64,000 bases of DNA. Origin: Oscillospiraceae bacterium. Its GTDB lineage: Bacteria > Bacillota > Clostridia > Oscillospirales > Oscillospiraceae. Made by a program: the position numbers and the translations under genes. The DNA lies in NCBI GenBank assembly GCA_021770845.1, contig JAETQF010000016.1, positions 1 through 64,000 of the forward strand, read 5' to 3'. The stretch's first letter is position 1; each line of letters begins with the position of its first letter. The notes under the pieces are model-generated. The model saw only the letters and a list, made by a program, of their open reading frames with translations, made no database searches and was not told the DNA's origin. Below are positions 45,010-51,367 of this stretch, in pieces.

Positions 45010-45815
45010 TGCTGGACGTACAGGAGCTGTCGGTGACCTTCGCCGACAGGCAGGAACCCTTTACAGCGGTTGACAAATTTTCTCTCCAGATGGATCGGGG
45101 GGAGATCGTGGGCATCGTGGGGGAGTCCGGCTCGGGCAAGTCCATGACGGCCCACGCCCTCATGGGGCTCATCCCCCGCTCCCGGGCGGCGGTGACGGGC
45201 CGGGCCCTGTTCGAGGGGGTGGATCTGCTCCCCCTGCCCCGGGAGGTGCTGCGGCAGTATCAGGGCCGGGATCTGTCCATCATCTTCCAGGAGCCCATGA
45301 CCAGCCTGAACCCCACCATGCGCATCGGCAAGCAGGTGGAGGAGGCCCTGCGGATCCACGGAAAGCTGTCCCCCGGGGAGCGTAAAGCGAAAGCCCTTGC
45401 CGCCATGGAGCTGGCGGGTCTGCCTGACCCGGAGGGGCTGTACCGGCAGTACCCCCACCAGCTGTCCGGCGGGATGCGGCAGCGGGTGATGATCGCCGCG
45501 GCCCTGGTGCTGCGGCCCCGGCTGCTCATCGCTGACGAGCCCACCACGGCGCTGGACGTGACCATCCAGGCCCAGATCCTGGACACGCTGAAGGACATCA
45601 ACCGGCAGGAGGGCACTGCCATCCTGTTCATCTCCCACGACCTGGGGGTGGTGAAGGCGCTGTGCAGCCGGGTGGTGGTGATGAAGCAGGGGCGGATTGT
45701 GGAGACCGGCCCGGCGGAGCAGGTGTTCCACCATCCCAGGGAGGACTACACCAAGCTGCTCATCGCCTCCCGGCCCTCCCGGAAAAAGCTGAGAGGGGGC
45801 GGCGAGCATGAGTGA
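45006..45815 (+). CDS. ABC transporter ATPase (DppD/OppD type)
   Basis: A 269-residue ATPase. Walker A is GESGSGKS (near residue 38), the Q-loop FQEPMTSLNPT, the signature LSGGMRQR, Walker B LLIADEPTTALD, and the switch His in FISHDLG, so it is intact. It powers peptide-type uptake together with a DppF partner, which is damaged here. The C-terminus is shorter than usual and lacks most of the DppD-type extension. The start at 45006 overlaps the permease stop; an alternative ATG follows one codon later. Confidence 0.94.
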   Translation: MMLDVQELSVTFADRQEPFTAVDKFSLQMDRGEIVGIVGESGSGKSMTAHALMGLIPRSRAAVTGRALFEGVDLLPLPREVLRQYQGRDLSIIFQEPMTSLNPTMRIGKQVEEALRIHGKLSPGERKAKALAAMELAGLPDPEGLYRQYPHQLSGGMRQRVMIAAALVLRPRLLIADEPTTALDVTIQAQILDTLKDINRQEGTAILFISHDLGVVKALCSRVVVMKQGRIVETGPAEQVFHHPREDYTKLLIASRPSRKKLRGGGEHE

Positions 45816-46378
45816 ACCCATTGTGCGCATTGCCCACCTCAACAGCTGGTACGGCCGGGGGAAGGGGCGCAAGCAGGTGCTGCGGGACGTGTCCCTGGAG
45901 CTGGCCCCCGGCGAGGTGCTGGGCGTGGTGGGGGAGTCGGGCTCGGGCAAGTCCACCCTGGCCAAGTGCGTGCTGGGCATGGTGACGGACGTCACCGGCA
46001 CCCTGGAGGTGAACAGCCCCCGGCCCCAGATGGTGTTTCAGGATCCCTACGGCTCGCTGAACCCGGCGAAAACCGTGAGCTGGATCCTGGAGGAGCCCCT
46101 CCGGGAGCAGGCTCATCGTGCTGGACGAGCCGGTATCTGCCCTGGACGTGACGTTACAGGCCCAGATCCTCCGGCTGCTGGCGGATCTGAAGGAGGAGCT
46201 GGGGCTGTCCTACCTGTTCATCTCCCACGATCTGGCGGTGGTGTACCAGCTGTGCGACCGGGTGGCTGTGATGACGGGGGGCGGGATCGTGGAGGAGGGG
46301 GACGTGGACGAGATCTACGATCACCCCCGGCATGAGTATACGAAGAAGCTGCTGGCGGCCTCCCTGGCCCTGGACTGA
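45808..46378 (+). pseudogene. ABC transporter ATPase (DppF/OppF type) with internal deletion and frameshift
   Basis: The first part (45808 to about 46110) reads in frame with Walker A GESGSGKST and Q-loop [22 protein letters not shown]. From about 46111 another frame continues with [19 protein letters not shown] (Walker B, D-loop), FISHDLA and a normal C-terminus ending at 46378. The 60-70 residues that normally lie between, including the LSGGQ signature, are missing, and the junction changes frame. The product as read would be a truncated ATPase with a nonsense tail. It could be a real pseudogene or an assembly gap. The start overlaps the DppD stop by eight bases. Confidence 0.88.
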
Positions 46379-46430
46379 GACAGGCCGTTGATATCGGTAG
46401 GGGCGGACATTGTCCGCCTGTGGATCCGAA

Positions 46431-46467
46431 AAATGCCTCGGCGTTTGATACGCCGAGGCATTTTTTT
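46431..46467 (+). terminator. Terminator of the ABC transporter operon
   Basis: AAATGCCTCGGCG (46431-46443) pairs with CGCCGAGGCATTT (46451-46463), followed by TTTT. Strong stem and tail. Confidence 0.92.
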
Positions 46468-46476
46468 GCGCCCTTA

Positions 46477-46534
46477 TTGCAAAAAGGAATCGTTGCAGGA
46501 GAGGAAAAACAGATTGCAAAAGGAATCATTGCAG
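46477..46534. repeat. Short direct repeat at the 3' end of the TauE gene
   Basis: TTGCAAAAAGGAATCGTTGCAG (46477-46498) and TTGCAAAAGGAATCATTGCAG (46514-46534) differ by one indel and one base. The second copy contains the stop codon of the minus-strand TauE gene; the first is a duplicate beyond it. Confidence 0.75.
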
Positions 46535-47293
46535 CAGGTTGAAGATCAGGATGGCCCCGCCCAGCACCGTCAGCACCGCGCCGGTGGCCCGGTTGAGGAC
46601 GACGGGGCTGGCCTTATTGGCAAAGCGGGCGGCGATCCGGGCCCACAGCAGGGTGGACAGCACGCACAGCGCCAGCACCCACAGATCCGGCGCCCCGCCG
46701 ATGACGAAATGGCTGGCCGCGCCGGTGAAGGCGGTAAAGGCCATGATGAACACGCTGGTGCCCACGGCGGTTTTCAGCTCGTACCCCAGCACGCTGGTGA
46801 GGATGAGCAGCATCATCATGCCGCCCCCGGCTCCCACAAAGCCGCAGATGAAGCCCACCAGAGCGCCGCAGATCAGGGACTGGACGATCCGCTTTTTGGG
46901 ATCCACCGCCTCCATGGACTCCTTCGTCGTCATGACGGGCTTCACCAGGAACTTGATGCCCAGAAACAGGGTCATGACGGTGGAAAACCCGCCCATGGTG
47001 GACGGGGGCACCAGGCTGGACACCCAGCTCCCCACCAGGGTGAACGCCAGCACCGCCCCCATCATCACCAGGCCGCTTTTCACGTCCAGATTGCCGTTTT
47101 TGCGGTACGTCCAGGCGGAGATGGCGCTGGCCAGCACGTCGCTGGCCAGGGCGATGCCCACGGCGGCGTAGGGCTCCATGTGGAGGAAGGTGATCAGCAT
47201 GGGGCTGATGACGGCGGCGGCGCTCATGCCGGCGAAGCCGGTGCCCAGCCCCGCCCCGATTCCAGCCAGGAAACAGATGATAAAAGTAAACAT
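46526..47293 (-). CDS. Full-length TauE/SafE (TSUP) family transporter
   Basis: A 255-residue membrane protein with eight hydrophobic segments in two related halves: GAGLGTGFAGMSAAAVISPM near the start and GALVGFICGFVGAGGGMMMLLIL in the middle. The family exports or imports sulfite, sulfoacetate or other small anions. It starts nine bases after the stop of the MarR gene on the same strand, so the two form an operon and the regulator probably responds to the transported compound or its source. Confidence 0.9.
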   Translation of the reverse strand: MFTFIICFLAGIGAGLGTGFAGMSAAAVISPMLITFLHMEPYAAVGIALASDVLASAISAWTYRKNGNLDVKSGLVMMGAVLAFTLVGSWVSSLVPPSTMGGFSTVMTLFLGIKFLVKPVMTTKESMEAVDPKKRIVQSLICGALVGFICGFVGAGGGMMMLLILTSVLGYELKTAVGTSVFIMAFTAFTGAASHFVIGGAPDLWVLALCVLSTLLWARIAARFANKASPVVLNRATGAVLTVLGGAILIFNLLQ

Positions 47294-47302
47294 TGGGTAT
47301 TT

Positions 47303-47734
47303 TCACATCTCCTCATAGTCCCGGAGGTTCCGGGCGAATTTTTCCAGGAGCTGCTCCATGGTGTGCCGCTCCTCCGGGGTGACGCCCCGGTTCAGGGCGG
47401 CGAAGAACCGGGCCTGGGCCTCCAGCCCCTGCCGGAGGATCTCCTGGGCGGCGGGCAGGGGGGTGAGGCGGATCACCTTCCGGTTGCCGGGGGGGTGGCC
47501 GGCGGACAGCAGGCCCCTGTCCTGCAGGGCCCGGGCCGCCGCGGACACGTGGGACTTTGTCCACTGCCGCAGCCGCACCGCCTCCGCCGCCGTGTTCCGG
47601 TCGGGGTTGTTGTGGAGGAACAGCAGGAGATCCAGCTCCATCCGGGTGAGGCCGCAGCGCTGGGCCACCGGATCCAGGGCCTGATCGTACCGTTTTTTGA
47701 AGGCGCTCAGGTTTTCCAGAAAGAGGTTGAGCAT
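47303..47734 (-). CDS. MarR-family transcriptional regulator
   Basis: A 143-residue regulator with the MarR winged helix: LTRMELDLLLFLHNNP, NTAAEAVRLRQWTKSHVSAAARALQDRGLL (the recognition helix region) and RKVIRLTPL wing. It starts at ATG 47734 behind AAAGGAGG. It heads the operon with the TauE transporter, and its promoter carries a palindrome suited to autorepression. Confidence 0.9.
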   Translation of the reverse strand: MLNLFLENLSAFKKRYDQALDPVAQRCGLTRMELDLLLFLHNNPDRNTAAEAVRLRQWTKSHVSAAARALQDRGLLSAGHPPGNRKVIRLTPLPAAQEILRQGLEAQARFFAALNRGVTPEERHTMEQLLEKFARNLRDYEEM

Positions 47735-47749
47735 GGGGCCCCTCCTTTA

Positions 47750-47801
47750 TTGTTCTATTTTGAACTATATGGATTATACGACCGCCGCCGGAGTTTGTCA
47801 A
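47750..47801 (-). promoter_or_regulatory. marR promoter and operator
   Basis: On the minus strand: TTGACA (47796-47801), 17-bp spacer, TATAAT (47773-47778). The palindrome GTTC (47752-47755) with GAAC (47762-47765), extended by flanking weakly matching bases, lies at the transcription start. MarR proteins typically bind such sites to repress themselves. Confidence 0.85.
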
Positions 47802-48097
47802 GGGGGCGGCGGAAAAGTTTTCCCGGCCCGCCCGGTAGACCGCTTTTCCGGCGGCACCCTGCTGGAAGGGGGCGTGGTGGACTGCTACGTCAGGCTGGAG
47901 GATGATGGACGGACTTTGCGGGCACATATCAAAGCGGAGGCACCTGTATGGGTGTCTCCGCTTTTTCATGGCAGAAAAAATGTTGAAAAGCTGGGATTGT
48001 TCTGGTATCATTATCTTTGCAGTCGAAAGGAGGGAGTTGGTAGGGAATACATATTATCATAAATGAGGGATAATTTAGCAAAAGGGGTTGTGGTAGA
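47802..48097 (+). other. Gene-free junction between GC-rich core and AT-rich island
   Basis: About 300 bp. A short protein-like frame (about 47815-47975, with phrases GGVVDCYVRLEDDGRTLRAHI) has no start signal and may be a gene remnant. It is followed by a terminator-like hairpin: AAAGCGGAG (47931-47939) with CTCCGCTTT (47956-47964). Then TTGAAA (47983-47988), a 17-bp spacer and TATCAT (48006-48011) form a plausible promoter for the HNH gene. Base composition drops sharply to AT-rich from about 47970. Confidence 0.5.
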
Positions 48098-48448
48098 ATG
48101 AAGTTAGAGAAATTTTTGAATATGATAAACAGCGTGGATGCAGATTTATCCTATCGAGAAAAGGCGCTTCGTGCCGCACCGTCAAACAATGGCTGGTATC
48201 GGTGCAGAAAATGTGGTAAGAGCTTCCGTGCCTGTGATATGGACGCTGACCATATTCTACCACGAAGCCGAGGTGGTGGCAATGAAAAAGCTAATTTACA
48301 ACTAATCTGTAAACACTGTAACCGCTCAAAAGGTGCCGATACATCCGACACAGCAACAGATCTTATCAAAAACATCGCTATGCAGGAAAAGCAGCAAAAG
48401 GAAATAAAAAAAGTGCAAAGAGACTTTCTGAAGAAAATGTTTAAGTAA
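48098..48448 (+). CDS. HNH endonuclease
   Basis: A 116-residue protein. The HNH core runs from CRKCGKSF through DADHILPRSRGGGNEKANLQLICKHCNRSKG, with two CxxC zinc knuckles, the catalytic His in ADHI, and the central Asn. A lysine-rich helix follows. Codon use and AT content differ strongly from the flanking core genes, so it was probably acquired. It is 12 bp upstream of the unrecognised 48461-49426 gene, and the two look like one operon. Small HNH proteins occur in phage, restriction and toxin contexts; which applies here is not visible. Confidence 0.85.
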   Translation: MKLEKFLNMINSVDADLSYREKALRAAPSNNGWYRCRKCGKSFRACDMDADHILPRSRGGGNEKANLQLICKHCNRSKGADTSDTATDLIKNIAMQEKQQKEIKKVQRDFLKKMFK

Positions 48449-48460
48449 GGTGATAGTCAA

Positions 48461-49426
48461 ATGGATAATAAGCAAAAAGAGATTATGAAAATTGTTTCAA
48501 CTTCCTTACCTGAGTGCTGCAATGGGGCTTCATGTTACTGCTATGGCACAATTCCAGCGGATAAGTTTCGTAATGCCTGCAAAGAATACGCTGGATCTGT
48601 TGATTATTCTGAATGTATTGGATTAACAGATGAAACAGTGTTTGGAAGCGGGAAGCGAGGCTTTATCTTCACTTTTGATGGCTACTATTATACTGGATGC
48701 AGTTCAAAAAGATACTACACGGAAGGAAGAACGTTTAATAACCTTTCATCGTTGTATAATCTTTCTGCAATGAATAATATGTTGAAGCAACTTTATCAGA
48801 TAGCCACTAAAAAGTCTGGATTTGAAACATTCTTTGATTGTGCGTCAGCGGTCGCAGGTGAGTTTTTGAACCAGGCCGCAGAACAGATTCAACGAGATCA
48901 AGAGAAAAAAGATAGGCAAGAAACCGAAGAAATGATTGACACGTTGAAAGCCTGCAAAGCATTTTTGAAAGAATATCAGTCCATATTAAACCAGCTTGTG
49001 GAATATGATTTTCCAGAAATGGATTCGGAGGACTTTGAAACATACTATGCAACACTGTTCCGCTCGGCGGCTCTTTTGGCTAATGATACGGAGCTGTATG
49101 AGAAAACAGAAGGCGAGGTGCTGTCAGAAGAAACTGAGGAAACATTTGATTCCGTTGCGGAAACAGTCAATCTCATATCTGATTTGCTTGAAATGGATAC
49201 CGATGATCATGAGCCGATTTACTTGCGGCAGGCAATTCAGGCGTATCATTCCTCTGTAGACGCAATTGTGGACGAGGCAGAGGATGCAAGTGAGGACTAT
49301 GAGGATGTTGTTCGCCTGTTCAATAAAGGACAGCGTGCGGCTGGAAAGCTAAAAAAGAAAATGAAGGAGGCAATCAGTTCTATCAACGATGCACTTGAAC
49401 TCGCATATGAGGAACTGGATGACTAA
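48461..49426 (+). CDS. Acidic protein of unknown function with N-terminal PH-like domain, paired with HNH nuclease
   Basis: A 321-residue soluble protein. Residues about 20-110 contain the phrase SECIGLTDETVFGSGKRGFIF followed by aromatic strands (TFDGYYYTG). This resembles a small PH-like domain (xxDxTVFGSxxxGFxxTxxGxY) that I know from bacterial proteins of mixed function. The rest (about 140-321) is helical, very acidic and coiled-coil-like, ending ELAYEELDD. There is no catalytic motif or membrane segment. Strongly AT-rich like its HNH neighbour. An immunity-, sensor- or adaptor-type role in a two-gene accessory module is inference. Confidence 0.65.
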   Translation: MDNKQKEIMKIVSTSLPECCNGASCYCYGTIPADKFRNACKEYAGSVDYSECIGLTDETVFGSGKRGFIFTFDGYYYTGCSSKRYYTEGRTFNNLSSLYNLSAMNNMLKQLYQIATKKSGFETFFDCASAVAGEFLNQAAEQIQRDQEKKDRQETEEMIDTLKACKAFLKEYQSILNQLVEYDFPEMDSEDFETYYATLFRSAALLANDTELYEKTEGEVLSEETEETFDSVAETVNLISDLLEMDTDDHEPIYLRQAIQAYHSSVDAIVDEAEDASEDYEDVVRLFNKGQRAAGKLKKKMKEAISSINDALELAYEELDD

Positions 49427-49528
49427 AATAAGCAAAAAAGGCTGCTTTACTTTCGCAAGTAGAACGATATTCCGGACGCTAAACTAAAGGCATGGAAGCG
49501 CCACACGTTTGGATTGGAGGAATGCGCC

Positions 49529-50050
49529 ATGATGCCTATTTCCAGCCTCAACACCGCCGCCCAGCCTTTGAGGGCGGTAAACGGAACAGAAAAGCCCGCC
49601 GCCGTCCGGCGGCCCGGGGAGGAGGAGCCGGCCCGTCCGGCGGAGCCCAGGAGGGACGAGTACGTCCCGGAGGAAAAGCGGGGGCCCTCGGGCCGCTACT
49701 GGTCGGGCCGGGACGGGGACGGACAGCCCAGGATCTATTTTGACGATCCCCAGCGGGCGGCGGACGCCCCGGAGGAGCCCGCCGTCGGGCCGGAACAGGA
49801 CAGGGGATCGAAGGGCCCGGAGAAGAAGGACAGGGAGAACAAAGCGGAGCGCTGCACCGGCGACACCGGCAAGGTGGATCGGGAGATTGAGAAGCTGAAG
49901 CGGAAGCGGGCGGAGCTGGAGCAGCGCCTCAACACCGAGCGGGACGAGGCCAGGCGGGAGGATCTGGAACAGCAGCTTGCCCAGGTGGAGGCCGAGCTGC
50001 GCCAAAAGGACAACGACGGCTACAGACGGCGAAATACCGTGTTCTCCTGA
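49529..50050 (+). CDS. Small charged coiled-coil protein of unknown function
   Basis: A 173-residue protein. The N-terminal two thirds are disordered-looking, rich in Pro, Glu, Arg and Gly. The last ~60 residues form a coiled coil (VDREIEKLKRKRAELEQRL and ELRQKDND). No signal peptide or membrane segment. The ATG at 49529 has GGAGG eight bases upstream. Return to high GC here marks the end of the AT-rich island. I recognise no family. Confidence 0.6.
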   Translation: MMPISSLNTAAQPLRAVNGTEKPAAVRRPGEEEPARPAEPRRDEYVPEEKRGPSGRYWSGRDGDGQPRIYFDDPQRAADAPEEPAVGPEQDRGSKGPEKKDRENKAERCTGDTGKVDREIEKLKRKRAELEQRLNTERDEARREDLEQQLAQVEAELRQKDNDGYRRRNTVFS

Positions 50051-50095
50051 ATGAGGGACGGCGGTTCTGCGATTCGGGGCCGCCGTCCGCTGAAA

Positions 50096-50122
50096 AGCCT
50101 GCCTCCGGGCGGGCTTTTTTCC
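50096..50122 (+). terminator. Terminator before sbcD
   Basis: AAGCCTGCC with GGGCGGGCTT around TCC, followed by TTTT (about 50096-50120). A further inverted repeat, GACGGCGG/CCGCCGTC (50057-50088), lies just upstream. Confidence 0.65.
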
Positions 50123-50171
50123 TGGGGAAGTCCGGCGGGCGTAAACAGACCCTTTTTCCGGCGGCGGGTTC

Positions 50172-50200
50172 TTGTGGATCCCGTCGCTTTCCTGTATAAT
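50172..50200 (+). promoter_or_regulatory. Promoter of the sbcDC operon
   Basis: TTGTGG (50172-50177), a 17-bp spacer and TATAAT (50195-50200), 27 bp before the sbcD start. Confidence 0.72.
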
Positions 50201-50227
50201 AGGGCGCAGGAACAAGGGGGCGGCGCC

Positions 50228-51367
50228 ATGAAACTCATTCATCTCTCCGATCTGCACCTGGGCAAGCGGGTCAACGGCTTTTCCATGCTGGAGGATCAGC
50301 GGTACATCCTGGCGGAGATCCTGGACATTGTGGACAGGGAACAGCCGGAGGCGGTGCTCATCGCCGGGGACGTGTACGACAAGCCGGTGCCCCCCGCCGA
50401 GGCGGTGACCCTGCTGGACAGCTTTCTGGTGGAGCTGTCCCGGCGGGAGACCCAGGTCTTTGTGATCAGCGGCAACCACGACTCCCCGGAGCGCACGGCC
50501 TTCGGCGGGCGGCTCATGGAGGCCAGCGGCGTCCACATGGCCCCGGTGTACGACGGGCGGACGGCCCCGGTGACCCTCACGGACGAGTACGGCCCGGTGA
50601 ACCTCTACCTGCTGCCCTTTGTGAAGCCGGTGCAGATGCGCCGCCTGTTCCCGGATCAGGACATCGACGACTACACCGGGGCCATGGCCGCGGCCATCGG
50701 GGCCATGGGGGTGGACGCCTCCCTCCGGAACGTGCTGGCGGCCCACCAGTTTGTGACGGGCGCGGAGCGGTGCCAGTCGGAGGAGATCCCGGTGGGCGGG
50801 CTGGACAACGTGGACGCCTCGGTGTTCCAGCCCTTTGACTACGTGGCCCTGGGCCATCTCCACGGCCCCCAGCACGTGGGGCGGGAGACGGTGCGGTACT
50901 GCGGCTCGCCGCTGAAATACTCCTTCTCCGAGTGGCGGCAGCGCAAATCGGTTACGGTGGTGGAGCTGGGCCGGAAGGGGGAGGTGTCGGTGCGGGAGGC
51001 GCCCCTCGCCCCCCTGCGGGACATGGTGAAGCTCCGGGGAAGCTATGAGGAGCTTACCTGCCGGGACTATTATGAGGCGGAGGGCCGGGAGAGCTGCTAT
51101 GTCCACGTCACCCTCACCGACGAGGAGGACATCCCCGACGCCATGGCAAAGCTGCGGGTGTTCTACCCCCGGCTGATGGCGCTGGACTACGACAACAAGC
51201 GCACCCAGGCGGCGGGGGAGCTGGAGGCCGGGGAGGACGCGGCGCAAAAGTCCCCTCTGGAGCTGCTGGACGGCTTCTATGAGCAGCAGAACGGGCAGCC
51301 CATGGGGGAGGCCCAGCGGGCGCTGGCCCAGCGCCTGATCGAGGAGATCTGGGAGGGTGAGCCATGA
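50228..51367 (+). CDS. sbcD: Exonuclease SbcD (Mre11-type nuclease subunit)
   Basis: A 379-residue metallophosphoesterase. The metal-binding motifs are in order: LSDLHLGK (Asp, His), AGDVYDK (Asp), SGNHDSPER (Asn, His, Asp), then ALGHLHGPQ (His, His). With SbcC it cuts hairpins and processes DNA ends, as does Mre11-Rad50. The ATG at 50228 follows AAGGGGGCGG; the reading frame extends upstream through the promoter and is not coding. It overlaps sbcC by four bases (ATGA). Confidence 0.95.
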   Translation: MKLIHLSDLHLGKRVNGFSMLEDQRYILAEILDIVDREQPEAVLIAGDVYDKPVPPAEAVTLLDSFLVELSRRETQVFVISGNHDSPERTAFGGRLMEASGVHMAPVYDGRTAPVTLTDEYGPVNLYLLPFVKPVQMRRLFPDQDIDDYTGAMAAAIGAMGVDASLRNVLAAHQFVTGAERCQSEEIPVGGLDNVDASVFQPFDYVALGHLHGPQHVGRETVRYCGSPLKYSFSEWRQRKSVTVVELGRKGEVSVREAPLAPLRDMVKLRGSYEELTCRDYYEAEGRESCYVHVTLTDEEDIPDAMAKLRVFYPRLMALDYDNKRTQAAGELEAGEDAAQKSPLELLDGFYEQQNGQPMGEAQRALAQRLIEEIWEGEP

